Below are positions 37,681 through 49,663 of a stretch of 64,000 nt of DNA, in pieces. Both the position numbers and the translations under genes were made by a program. The notes below the pieces were generated by a model. It saw nothing but the letters and a program-made list of their open reading frames with translations. It was not told the origin of the DNA and made no database searches. The stretch is from Viscum album (taxonomy: Eukaryota > Streptophyta > Magnoliopsida > Santalales > Viscaceae). How positions within the stretch are numbered: the first letter of the stretch is position 1; every line of letters begins with the position of its first letter. The stretch lies in NCBI GenBank assembly GCA_963277665.1, contig OY728143.1, positions 1,121,392,110-1,121,456,109 of the forward strand, given 5' to 3'.

Positions 37681-38420
37681 TCTAAATAATGATCTCTCAC
37701 CAACCTCTTCCTAGCATCATGGGGATCGGAAATTCTGACCATAAAGTCCCTAAAAGGGATTCGTTTTGATTGAATATTGGTTAATATTATAATAAAATAA
37801 TTCCACCAACACAAATTGTTTATCCAAAAAGACTCATAAATATAAAACTTATTCCCATAAAATTTCATCCATGACCTAATTTACCTAATCTAAATGACCA
37901 TCCATTTGAGGTTATAATTCCATACTCTACAGGAAATGTTACTGCATCACCCTTTTATGACCTTCCCATAACTACAAGGTGAAATGGGGTTCTCTATCTA
38001 AAATGATATATGAAAAAGAACCATGAAGAAACCATATTTCATGAACATACAATCATCAATACTCATCCACATTAGCTATATCAATGTCTATAATGAAGTG
38101 GGATTATTTGATCAGATTGTCAATTAGTACCAAAATAGCATTTTGTGCACATGGTTTACAAGTTAGACCTATAATTTAATCCTTAAAGACCATATCCCAA
38201 ATCCACATAAGAATGGGTAAGGGATTAAGAAAGATAAATGGAAATTAGTTCACTTCATTATCCTACACACATGTATAACATGATGATTCAAAGTCAATTA
38301 TAGCCCACTGTAAACAAGGCCACCAAAACTGATGAATTAAATCATAAAAAATCACAATGGTACTAAAATTAACAGCCCACTAAGACTGGTGGCTATAATA
38401 TATCACCACCATTCTCTATG
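37681..38420 (-). pseudogene. Integrase core remnant (element D)
   Basis: The minus strand gives, with stops and shifts, LHGSFSYIILDREPHFT near 37990-38030 (the second catalytic Asp region, SDRDPRFTS in relatives). Then comes PQMDGHLD where TDGQSE is expected, so the catalytic Glu is lost. The NPF.GLYG and EEVGERSL motifs follow. Collinear order with the C-terminal module makes the assignment safe despite decay. Confidence 0.75.
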
Positions 38421-38689
38421 AAAATGGAACTATAAAGTGACCATTAAAACAAAAACTTCATCTGGAGAGAATGATCATTGACAATGAATCTCCCCACAAT
38501 TTAGGAACTATATAGAACACTGTAAAAATTATTTACCTGAATAATCTCACCAAATCAACTCCATAGACGATGATTTCATCTAAACAATATGAAATAATTG
38601 TCCTTGAATATAACACCTAGTCTCTAGGTTATTATGAGAGAAAATACCCATTAAAGTCCACTCATGACTACACTCATTCATAGACTGCA

Positions 38690-39240
38690 CTAACAAATTT
38701 ATGATAGAATAACATTGTACCACATTACCTTTTCATGGAGTGTACTTGATAACACAATAGAATCCATTAAGGAACAAAACCTTATGACGATGACATAAGT
38801 TAATATATTTTTTGGAGAATAATTTTTCCATAATCTTATTATCTAAAAATAAAAAATCTTCTCCGATAAAATAAAAATATGTCATGTATTTAAGGGATGT
38901 ATCACCACAACAACTCTCAGTCATGGTATAGGTAATTAATTTAAGGGCGTTTGAGTTGAAGATTACCATAAACCACCACATGATCATCCTGAATTATCAC
39001 ACACCTAAAAATCACCCATGAGGAATAAAATTATAACATGTATCCCTTCCTGGATTTCAAAAATATTAAAACATGGGTTGTGGTAAACAATCGCTTTTGA
39101 TCATGAAAATACTCTGAACACTGATACCATTATGAAATGATCACCCCTACCATTTGAGAAAATTCATGGGGGAGTCAATTTAATCAAAACAACTAACAAA
39201 CCTCTTGTAACAATATTCCAGAACAAAAAATATCTTAATA
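38690..39240 (-). pseudogene. RNase H remnant (element D)
   Basis: An open part at 38733-38987 reads SLKYMTYFYFIGEDFLFLDN, then YINLCHRHKVLFLNGFYCVI and KYTP. This matches the ALKIWRHYLYGExFxIFTDxK...LNxRQRRWxELxxDYDC..xYHPGK order. Upstream frames give HVVVYGNLQLK (HVVAYASRQLK in relatives) and YCYKRFVSCFD (YYRRFV.GFS). The Asp of the FTD motif survives as LD. Confidence 0.82.
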
Positions 39241-39640
39241 TAATAAAATCATATTATCTAGTGACATCACTTCATTGATCTTTCCATGGTCCATAGAAAC
39301 TCATCGTTCTGTGAACAAATAACCCAAAAGCATCACCTCCTCGATCCAAGAGGAACCCACAGAGAAATTATCAGAAATATTATGATCTTGAAGAGTCCCT
39401 GCCACTTGTGCTTGATATATATCATAAAGATTCTAGATCTCTACCTGATCCTAATAACATCCACTGATCTACAAAACGTCCTTGAATTAAAATTTCCTAT
39501 AACTGGATCAAGCCCAGCATACTGTATCACAAAACTAGGAACTATCTATCATGGATTGATCTATTTGAGATTATATCCCTTTGTAGGCCACAGATTATCC
39601 TCAACACTAATATTGATGTTCACCATTTAAAACCCACTGA
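39240..39640 (-). pseudogene. Reverse transcriptase C-terminal remnant (element D)
   Basis: Minus-strand frames give WIEEVMLLGYLFTER, then SMDHGKINEVMSL, where relatives have FW..EV.FLGHVVS..G.SVDPSKIEAV. Upstream lies FVDQ near 39470 at the place of the catalytic FIDD. The plus-strand open frame 39286-39630 is its shadow. Confidence 0.7.
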
Positions 39641-40930
39641 ATTCCCCCCATAGATCGACCTAAATGGAATGGCCTAGGTTTGAACAAACATGGTGAGAAC
39701 ATATTCCTTGACTTCCCACACTAATGGAACAAAATAGATCAAGCAGCTGAATCCCTAAATGATGACTGTTAGGAAGGATGTCTTAAACTACCATCTCATG
39801 TCTTCTTTAGATTTTCCCACATCTTCATCCCCATAGATGAACTTCCTCCACCATATCCCATAGATGACACTGATCTAGGGAATCCTGAAATTCCACCATT
39901 ACCCATCTCCTGTATTAATGCATGATAAACCACGTCTCCTTAAGTATTAAACATGAACAATAATACATGTGATAATATTTCTAGAAATTTCCCCATTTAG
40001 AAATTTTGAGCCTTCAACTACTCATTAGAAACTACATCTTGTGTGAACTGAACCAACCCTTACAAATTTTTGGCACACTTTTTAAAATTATGATTTCCCT
40101 ATTAATAATAAAAAAACACTCATGTTTTATCATAGTCCAATATATTGTAGTAATAATGATCATCATAGAGGACATTGAAATCCTTCCAAACCAACTTTTT
40201 ATGCTTCCTAACTTCAAACACTGAGTCTGACCACCTCTTATTGGGACATTCAAATAAGAAAAATATAAAATTTCATTCTATATTCCTGATAAGTATCAAG
40301 AAACATAAAAATCATTTCTATCCTCTCAAGAAACTTCTCCTCTTCTAGGGGATATATGATAACATACAAGGGTCAAGGTGTTTTCTTGAACAAGCCCTGA
40401 CATTTTTCATTTCTAGTAACTAGTTCATCTTCCCCAACATTAGTAGGACCACACCACATTCTACAACCAAACATATGGTCAACACAAAAAATAGGTTACA
40501 CTAGTATCTAATAAATTTGTGAGGGAGAAATATATCCAGCCATTCCCATGATTGTATAGGATGCCTCCAGTGAGTAATCTTGTTGCATCAAGCAACAACA
40601 AGAAGGAATAACTATCAATACACAATTTTGAACATTTCCATCGACATCATCAAATTCCAAAATATTATGTAAATAAAAAAACCATAAAAACTCAACAACA
40701 TTATAAAACAACTTCACCCCCACCCAGTGTCTATGCATAGTATGCATCATATCGGTATAACCTAGGGAAGAAGGAAAACTAATCCCAAAAATCTAGTGAT
40801 GACTCGCGATCGAACATGAGTTGAGTTAGACAAACACACCACTCATAATCCAAACTGAAATCCCCAACAACCGTACATGCAATCAATCCAAACTCTTTTA
40901 AATATATTTACCCAAATAAAGTGAAAAAAA
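39641..40930 (-). other. Presumed gag/protease and leader zone of element D
   Basis: By position this should hold gag and protease. The only hint is EEKFLERIEMIFMFLDTYQE at about 40270-40350 on the minus strand, which resembles the F.LKQG.MSV..Y segment of gag. The rest is too decayed to assign. Short open frames at 40006-40253 and 40508-40750 are not recognisable. Confidence 0.4.
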
Positions 40931-40933
40931 CAA

Positions 40934-40944
40934 CTTTTATACCA
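40934..40944 (-). promoter_or_regulatory. Primer-binding site of element D
   Basis: The minus strand reads TGGTATAAAAG, 9 of 11 bases of the initiator-Met primer site, directly beside the LTR remnant that starts near 40947. Confidence 0.65.
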
Positions 40945-40946
40945 AT

Positions 40947-41430
40947 TTTTTATGAACCACATCTAGGTTCGATCTAACCCAACACCCGACCTAGCCAGTC
41001 ACATCGATCTAAGGGAATTACTAATCCCCACATGCTGGAAACTAGTTCTTGTGTATCGATGATACAATTTTTGGAATTATTTAACCCTTTATAATTAACC
41101 ATAAATAATACTCAACAATTAAACATCAAACCAAGATCAAAATACATCTACAAAATAGGAACAATAATCCAAATAAATGTTTTAAAACTTTAACCAAAGA
41201 CATAAAAAAATATAAAAAATAGCAGGGGAATCAACTAGACACAAAAAAATACCTCGAAGAAACAAGATCGAAATAACCTAGAAGGCACCTCCACAAACAC
41301 CTACAAGTTTGGAATAATGGTATCTAAATCCTCTATAACCACAATTTTTCATCTTTATATTCCCCGAATCAGACATAACAATGATTAAATACCCTCTAGC
41401 GTGTATGTGTGGTATGAAAAATAAATTTTT
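40947..41430 (-). repeat. Element D 5' LTR, truncated
   Basis: It aligns with the start of 34687-37092 (shared GGAAACTAGTTCTTGTGTATC against GGAAACAAGTCCTTGGGTATC) but ends after about 0.48 kb. There an inverted full-length LTR begins. The outer three quarters of this LTR are missing. Confidence 0.6.
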
Positions 41431-43459
41431 TATACATGTTATTTTATTTTCAGGTATTCATTTTGTTAATCTTGTATTTAATTTTTAATTGTCCAAGGGG
41501 TTTTTAGAGAAAATTATTGATTTTGAACTTTGATGCTAGTGGAACAAGGTTAGGGGAATCTATGTTCCACGGCTGTAGAAACTATGTGCCCTAAATAGTA
41601 AAAAAAAATATATATTGTATAGTTAGCCACATGGGTGTGTAACCTCCCCAAAGAAAATCTACATCCAAATTTCGTTTTTTGAAATATTAGGCCACACGGT
41701 TTCAACATGGTTTGAAAACCCATGCAGGCAACCCTTATTACCTATCAAGTTTATTAAAATTTTAAATTCAATTTCTTAACCTCTGCTAATTTTAAGACCC
41801 ATCCACCCCTAATCTAGGACATATGCGATTTCAACAATATAAACTTCTTCATATCCCTCTTATCCCATATAAACTCTAATGATTAGGTTTTTTGGCCTTT
41901 GATTTTCATGAATCATCAAGTAAGTCTCACTTCTCTTATTTTTATCCATCATATAGGATTCTTATTTTTCCATTCATGGGTTATTGATTTTCTACCTGAT
42001 TATTTGACCTAATAAGCATTCAATCTTGAGTTTTTGGGTAAAATATTGATGTTTATGGTTGAATAGTTATTTTTTAGGGTTCCATGTTTGTGTGGTCTAG
42101 GTTTTCTACGTGATTTTGGATGTCTCTATGCTTGTGGTTGGTGGTTACATGATTTATCATTTCTATATGAGATTAGGAAGAGTTATTTTCTTTATTGAAT
42201 GAGAATAATGGATTGTGCTAAAGTTGAAATATGAGTTTTCCAAATTATTTGAGGTGTTTATCTGTTGAAATATTGGTTAATATGGAAACATATTGTATTT
42301 CATGTCTTCATTCATGTTATTTTTAATAAATATGTTTTATAAATTGTGTAAGTGGTGTGAATCATGTTTTAAAAAGGACTTGGTGAGTGTGTGAATCTGA
42401 AATTGTTATTGATTATGTTAAATAGTGGTTTTATGTCTTCATAATGATTCATATGTGTATGTGATAGTGGGTATCTATGTAAAATTTGAAATAAAAAGTT
42501 GGGTACAAAATGGAATCCTAGGTATCACGGTTAGAGGAAAAGGACTTGTACACTAGTTAGATTGGAAGGGGCTACCATCTAGATTCATCAAGATGGAATG
42601 ATTCAACAAAAATAACTTAAAAATTATTCTTATAGACCACTAGAACATTGGATGTTTTCCCCTATGTTGGATTGTATATAAGGATATTGTGGGTTACAGG
42701 TGTTGTACCTTATTTCACTGATATATAATATTCATTGGGACCACAACATCTATTACCTATTGGTATTTCCTATTATGTTGTAATCTCTTATCATTTTGTG
42801 TATACCATATGAATATGGTGGACATTACTCTTATTTTAAATTTAAAATCATGAATAGATGATTTTTTTTAATTAAAAGTTTTATTCTAAATGTTTTCATG
42901 TTCCCTTTTAAAACCTTCCATGTAAATTTCATCTAGTATCTTGGAATAGAATGTTTAATCAGGTTTAATCCTACTGGGATTATAGATCAACCCCTATATA
43001 AACCCTTGGTCATATGTATACATTTAAATGATTGACTCAGTTAAATGAATTATGTACTATAGCAGTGATGGTGGATCTATTTGTTAATGTTCCTATTTTG
43101 TAGGTGTTTGTTGAGGTGGGTTGTGGGTGATGGATATCTCATTTATTAGAGGTTTTTAGTTTGGGTTCTTTTTAGTTCCCCTCACATTTAGTGTTTTTAT
43201 GGTTTTTTGTTAATGTTTTAAAACAATTAGTTTTTATTTTTTATCCAATTTGGCTATGTATTTTGATTTTCATGTAATGTTTTATTATTGATTATTGTTT
43301 ATGGTTAATTTTCATGGGTAATATAATTGCAAAAATTTGAATTGTTGAAACATAGAAACATGTTTCCAACCCATGGGGATAGGGAAATCCCTTCATTCTA
43401 TGTGATGGGATTGTTCAATTGTCATCGTAGATGAAACCCTAGCTATATTTAGGATACGA
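41431..43459 (+). repeat. Inverted full-length LTR of the D family
   Basis: The reverse complement of 34687-37092 aligns with it end to end. Examples are 41990-42055 against 36530-36460 (shared TTTTTGGGTAAAATA) and 42650-42715 against 35900-35800 (TAGACCACTAGAACATTGG type). It lacks repeat R. It is either a solo LTR inserted in opposite orientation, part of a second element, or the product of an inversion. No clear TSD is visible. Confidence 0.72.
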
Positions 43460-44023
43460 GGGTATTGTTCCATAATATCTATAATAATAATAATAATAAA
43501 TAAATATATATTTTTATTTTAATTTTAATTGTAAACACATTAATTATTTATTTTTATAAAAAATGAATTATGTTATAATTAAAAATATTGTATCCAAGAT
43601 GTATACATTAATAATATATCAATTTTTTAAATATTATTATTGAATTATTTTGACTGAAAATTAAACATTCATGAATGAATATTATCCCATTAATAACATA
43701 TTATTTCTTAAATAATGCTTGTATATTTAATCCATGATATGTAGTGAAAAAAACAAATCAAATTGCTTTGTTGTGGTGGTTTTCCACACATATACATGAA
43801 CGATCTCGTCATTTTTTTGAGAATGGAATGGTACGAAAATAAGTGATATATTTTATTTAAAAAATGATCAATATTTCTTAATTAAGACATAAAAAATTAA
43901 TTCTGTCATAATGGACATCAATGAGAGGAGGTTATTAATATCAAATTGTAACTGTGTTTGAGGTAATAGTTCTCTGTAACCAAGAACAACAGTTTCATTT
44001 CTTTATTTGCAAGATGATGAGAT
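43460..44023. other. AT-rich spacer between the inverted LTR and element E
   Basis: Contains an AAT microsatellite near 43484-43500 and otherwise featureless AT-rich DNA. No gene or repeat partner was found. Confidence 0.5.
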
Positions 44024-45125
44024 TGTAGCACCATGATTTTTCATGGATTTTTTTATTATATTAGAAATCATTGATGTCTTGCGTTACGCACAAAACCCAC
44101 TCATGATTGTTTTACATGCATCCCTAGGTTATCATGTACCACAATGAACAGTCGGCCATCTTGTGTGACCCAAAACAATAAATTTTAACAAAACCTCTTT
44201 ATATAAATATTATATTCAATTAATCTTGTCTTCTAAAACCTATCCATTTAATATTAATTTTAAATAGTAACAAATAAATTTACATCTAATTATAATGGTT
44301 TTACATAACATTATCATATTGATAATAACATAAATAAATTTTATAGAGTCTTTATATCTTAGAAAATTAAATTTTCTAAAATAAATTATTATCATTTATT
44401 TTTTGAAAAATATTACATTTAATTATTTTAAAAATATAAGTAATTAATTTTATAAAATAAAAATAATATAATTTTTAGGAATTTCATAATTAGATTACGG
44501 TTATTTTTTGGTATCTTTTTGGACAAAGACCATTTCTTAATAAATAGTGAATATTAATATTTCTTAACAGAAAGCATCATTTTTATTTCGTTAATTTATA
44601 ATGATACATTATTTTTTATTTTTTTAAATATAAATTCCATCAATTATAATTATATCTATCCAAATTAAGTAATTTGGATTAATTTCATACTGAAATTGAA
44701 TATAAAAACATTTTATGTTATTGATCATTTTTGTTTTCAAAACTAACTTTTACATGACATCTTAAAGACTAATTTAAAATTACTTTTTTATTTCCACATA
44801 TTATTAATTGGAAAAAATGATTCAGTTTTTGGAATTCGAATAAATAATAATTTATAAAAATTTTAATAGAAATTTTAACCAAAATGAAAATTTAATGCAC
44901 AAGAAAAAAATTATTGCACATGAAATAAAAAATGGGTTTACAATGTGGTTAAACTAAAAGACAGGGGTAACAAAAACATATACACATAAAACCCATATTT
45001 TTGAAATTTTTAATCAATTAAAACACGTTTTTTTAAAAGTGTCTATTTTAGACCAATATGAAACAAGAAAAATGTTGGTATAATTATCTATTACTAAAAT
45101 ATACTACCTTTTCACTTTCCAAACA

Positions 45126-45133
45126 TATAAAAT
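45126..45133 (+). promoter_or_regulatory. TATA box of element E LTR
   Basis: TATAAAAT, followed by GTCTCACCATATTTTGTC. Its position relative to the array core (about 0.36 kb) is the same as in element A. Confidence 0.5.
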
Positions 45134-45544
45134 GTCTCACCATATTTTGTCTTTCTCAAACATGCACACCACATTGGTCCATCCATGACCCCCACCCCAA
45201 AATAACTTCCCAGGTTCACTACCCTTATCATAGAATACTTATTATTGAAAAAAACAAAGGGAAGCTTTGTTTTTAAACATAATATGGATACCCGATGAAG
45301 AGTATATATTCATCAAAAAATAGTTTCTGTATTCCTTAAAGTAATTATATTATTTTTCATAATGATAATATAATATCCTATGTATATTGAATAAAAATAG
45401 TTGTCTTTGAGTTAAAAATAAATCATACAACCACACACAGTTTTATAAAATATATTACGAAAATTTCATTCTTTTTTTTTCGTAAAACTACCACCAAGTG
45501 AACCGATGACATTTGGATTCCCATTACCTCCAATAAAAGTTAAT

Positions 45545-45549
45545 AATAA
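45545..45549. repeat. Target-site duplication of B, left copy (AATAA)
   Basis: AATAA precedes TGTAACATAC and recurs at 55960-55964. Low complexity makes chance agreement possible, but the borders were set first from the LTR comparison. Confidence 0.7.
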
Positions 45550-47405
45550 TGTAACATACTAGTTAATTATAGAATATGAATTTTTACCTTTCTATTAATA
45601 TTAATGAAATATATGTTCAGATCACTTAAAATATGAATCTATGTCTGATTGCTTGCATGAAATGAAACAACAGGTTTCTTCTAAATCTGATGTTTCACAA
45701 AAGGTTGAGATATACTATAAAGTAATACATTATTATTATTATTATTATTTTAAATGATCATTATTTCCTAGCCATTGTATCGGCAGAAATTAATAGAACT
45801 AACTATAATATGTTTATACATATTTATAATATTTTATAAATTTTTTATAATAAAACTTAGAGTCATAAAATAAGAACAAATTCAATTGGAAGCATATAAT
45901 ACGTTAATATTTTTAAAATGTAGTTTTACCACCTTTTGACGGTGATTCATTTTTAATTATTGTTTTTAACAATTTTTTATGACATATTTGATAAAATGAA
46001 CAAATATTTGGAAACAAGACATAAAAATTTACTTTTTTAATTTTTTTTGGTATTTTTCTGGAAAATTAATTTTTTAAAGAATAGTGAAAAATACTGCATT
46101 TTAACTCAAAACTAACTTTTCATCTAAATTATTTATGTAGTATGGTTATCTTATTAAATGGGATTAAATTTAAATTTGATTAAGTTTCTATTATTTAATA
46201 ATGTTTTTCATTGGACGTATTTTAACATTTAAATTGGATATAAACACATGTCTTTCTTTTGATGGATTTTACTTTTAAAAACCACATTTTCTCTTATTTA
46301 CAAAAAGTATAAATGATAAATTAATTAAAGAATTTTATATGCTTAGAATTTGGAAAAATTGATTCCATATTTGGAATATTATGGTCCAAATTATATAAAT
46401 TGTTTCCTTTCTTTTTGAACATTATGAATAGAAACTTTAGTAATTAATTTTATTGACCATGGTTAAAGGATAAATAAGGAATGTTAGGGTAAAATATTTT
46501 ATATATTAATATAAAACTCTCATAAAACATATAATAATATCATTGGATGAGTTATAGATGACCATGGAAACCATTGGGATTAAAATTTGTCTTTTTGAAG
46601 CCTCTTGGGCGTGTTTATGACATTTATATAATTTATTTTAAACTCAAATATAACATAACCATGTCTCTTATTACAAAATAAAATTTTATACAGGGATGTA
46701 TACATTATAACATATACTATAAATAGTCATTAGGAATCTAAGATTATTACCTAAATCGTGATATATTATTTAAAAATTTTATACATTTCATAATTAAATA
46801 CAATTATGACAAATTGATGATGCAATAATAGTCTTATTAGTGAAAGAGTCAAATAAATTATATTATAAATCTTATAATAAAAATTATTTTACATAATTTA
46901 TGACATAGACGAATTTTATAGTAGAATATAACTTATTATGAGACTATTTATTGTCTTTTTTTGGGAATTTATTTCTCATTTTGGATTTTGTTTATCTTCA
47001 ATAAAGTGATTAGTGTAAAAAATGGTCATAATTTATATTCGATAAAAAAAGTAATTTAATAAGTAATTTAAAAATAAAAAAATAAATTCCAAAAAATGAC
47101 TATTATAAGTTATAATTATTCATTTCATGTCCAATTATGGTGAATTTACCCCATTTATATAATATTAACATTCTATTAATATTTAAATTCTTGTTACTAT
47201 ATTGAAATCGAAAAGATATTAATTAAGGGTAAACAGAAAAGGTGAGGTTTAAAATGAAATCAAAACATGTCTCAAAATACTGGATAAAAATATTTCAAAA
47301 TATAAAAATATTAGATTCGTCATATTTCATGTCTGAGTAATTTTTAATAAAATATTAAATTATATTAAAATGATATTTTAATACTTTCCAATGGTGCCCT
47401 TCCCC

Positions 47406-47440
47406 TATACTAAAAAAGGTACCCACTCTTCTCTAATACT
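47406..47440 (+). promoter_or_regulatory. Promoter block, element B 5' LTR
   Basis: A TATA-like TATACTAAAAAAGG followed by TACCCACTCTTCTCTAATAC. The second part is conserved exactly in the partner LTR while most surrounding sequence has drifted. Confidence 0.6.
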
Positions 47441-47739
47441 CACACCTCTAAATACTTTTGGTTCAAACAAAACCTACCAATTTCTCCTCCCAACCTTCTT
47501 AACATCATCTTATATGACATAATTTGGGACAAAAGAAATCTTAAGGAGTTCTTCTGTCTAATTAATAAGGATACACACGAAAAAGTGCAGATTGTTTTAC
47601 CAACTCATTCTATGTTCCTTTCCACTTCTACATTCAATTACTATGTTTAATCAATACTAATATAATAACTAAAAAAAATCATATACTCTAAGATGTTGTT
47701 ATGGTTATGATACAACCATATTCATTCTTCTAGTCATCC

Positions 47740-48220
47740 TTCGAAAAACAATATAATCATACAATCATATGTATGGGTCATCGTCTCCACGTCGTGGGTA
47801 AAACTATTTTTCATATATACTTTATTTCGATGGATATAAATATGAATAACTAAATGATTTAAATAATGAATATGACTTGATAATGATTCATTATAGTTAA
47901 TATACCATCCAATTCAATAGAAATTTACCACTAATTGATTTATACCATTTCTCATTTGTATATACGTATTACGGTCTCCACGATGCAATGAGATTCATTT
48001 TACAAATTATCTATTCAAGAATGATTATAAATAGAAATATAAGCATGTTTTTATTATTAATATTATATTAATTTAGTTATGATCATTCTGATAAATTAAA
48101 ATAATTTTCACATTATTCCGATAATGATTAATGAAAAATTGAAAATGTTACACATGAATTTGTACGACTTACCATATCCTTAATTGTAAAGTTGTTCAAT
48201 TTTTCATATCCATATTTAAT
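47740..48220 (+). repeat. Tandem array of about 190 bp units, element B 5' LTR
   Basis: Cores near 47766 (GGGTCATCGTCTCCACGTCG), 47957 (ATACGTATTACGGTCTCCAC) and 48155 (TTTGTACGACTTACCATATC). They have the same design as in elements A and E, each followed by a TTTTCATAT or TTCATTTT stretch. Confidence 0.65.
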
Positions 48221-49653
48221 TAATGGTTATAAGAGATTAATTAACACATATCATAGTTATTATTAGTTCATGAATATTTTTCTAGATATTATGGACTTCT
48301 AACCTCATGGACAATTTACATCCTGGAAGGTTCATTTTTGACTCATGTTCCGAACATCGACAAAAAGTATGATACCTAATTGTTATAACATGGTAAAATT
48401 TATATAAAGGGAATAAAAACATGAAACTGTTTCTTATGAAATTAAAAATTTACCAACATTTATTATTCAGTGTGATAAAGAATGAATGATACAAATCAGA
48501 CTCAAGGAAATGTACTTTGTCTCAATCTCCTTTTATTGATTCATATTTTGATAAATACATGAACTTTTATTATAGGGTGTATAATCAACCCCTTTGAATT
48601 TTCATTTCATAAAATATTATTCAAAAGTAATATTTTTTATAATTATTGTCTTACTAAATGATAAAAGTAATGTTTTAGAATATGCAGCGATAAAGACTTT
48701 CCCGCTGTCGTGACCATTATTTGATATTTGGATTCCTCTAAAAGTCGTAATTTTTTTTAAAAAATACCATCTTCCCTTTACATTTATTTTTTTATTGATT
48801 TTTTAAGAATGGATTGATTATTTGACTATCATGAATTGTTATCTTGTTATTTTAATGTGGAAATTTAAAATTTTTTCTATTATGCTTATTTTATGCAATA
48901 TGATAATGTTATGGTTCCTGTGCATTATTTATGTATATGGGTGGATCTATGATAAATCGAGTTCGGGTGATCCCATGATAGTTCTATAATGAATAAGGAA
49001 ATTATTTGGAGGAAAATTATTAGGTTTCTATTAATAAATTCTTGAAATATATTATCATGGGTCTTCCAAAATTAACCATGAAGGTTACTCCCTATATATA
49101 TGTGAATGATAAAATATACGTATGATATGGATTCCAAAAAATACCATTATGGTTTCTGATTTCTGATTTCTGATTTCTTATTTAGAAGATGTTTTTAAAG
49201 AATCTAAAAATTTCATGAGGTATGTTAAAGAGTTTATGTTATTTGAGTCAAAAGTATGATATTCTAAAAAATCAATGTGTTTAAAATATTCATGAGACAA
49301 TGGTATATTTCTTCATTTTATATCCCTTACTATGAATTTTTGTGCCCATTCCATGATTTTTTAATGATTTACATTGGGTATAATGATGGGTAATATGTGG
49401 TAAGAAATCAAGATGAATTTTATAATGATTTTTATCAAGAAAAAATAAATCATTTTTATTTTAAAGAGTTTCATTTTGTGAAAAAATTGATTGTTAGTAG
49501 AAGTGAATATTTTTTAATTTTTTAGTTGTTATGTAATAGTTATTCACTATTTATCTAAAAATCTAAACATGAACAGGCACTCTATGTGAAATAATGAAAA
49601 CTCTTGAATAAAACACAAGAAGAATGTAATGATTAAGTTGAGGGACTTATATT

Positions 49654-49663
49654 TGGTATCAGA
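49654..49663 (+). promoter_or_regulatory. Primer-binding site of element B
   Basis: TGGTATCAGA, exact to the initiator-Met site over ten bases, two bases after the LTR end. It is the best-preserved primer site of the old elements. Confidence 0.85.

Larger units (their letters stand above)
34687..41430 (-). mobile_element. Element D: old Ty3/gypsy Tekay/Del-type element
   Basis: On the minus strand: 5' LTR remnant (40947-41430), primer site, decayed gag/PR zone, RT, RNase H, integrase, chromodomain, purine tract, 3' LTR (34687-37092). The protein signal is riddled with stops but collinear over more than 2 kb. The right LTR is cut to about 0.48 kb where it meets an inverted LTR of the same family. 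The element is much older than element 1: AT-rich and nearly CpG-free. Confidence 0.8.
44024..45549 (+). repeat. Element E 5' LTR, first part
   Basis: It begins TGTAGCACCATGATTTTT, comparable with TGATAACCTGATATTTTT of the A 3' LTR and with the E 3' LTR start at 63709. It holds a TATA box at 45126 and the first core of the 190 bp array (ACTACCACCAAGTG at 45487). It is interrupted by B at 45549. The open frame 45058-45276 overlaps the promoter and is not a gene. Confidence 0.68.
45550..49651 (+). repeat. Element B 5' LTR
   Basis: It begins TGTAACATACTAGTTAATTA and ends GGGACTTATA. Promoter block near 47406-47440: a decayed TATA (TATACTAAAAAAGG), then TACCCACTCTTCTCTAATAC, identical in the 3' copy. 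The array of 190 bp units follows. Confidence 0.8.

Noticed and set aside
43460..43480. GGGTATTGTTCC after the inverted LTR as a primer site of a plus-strand element
   Set aside because: Too few matches to the initiator-Met site, and no coding remnant of a plus-strand element follows before element E begins.
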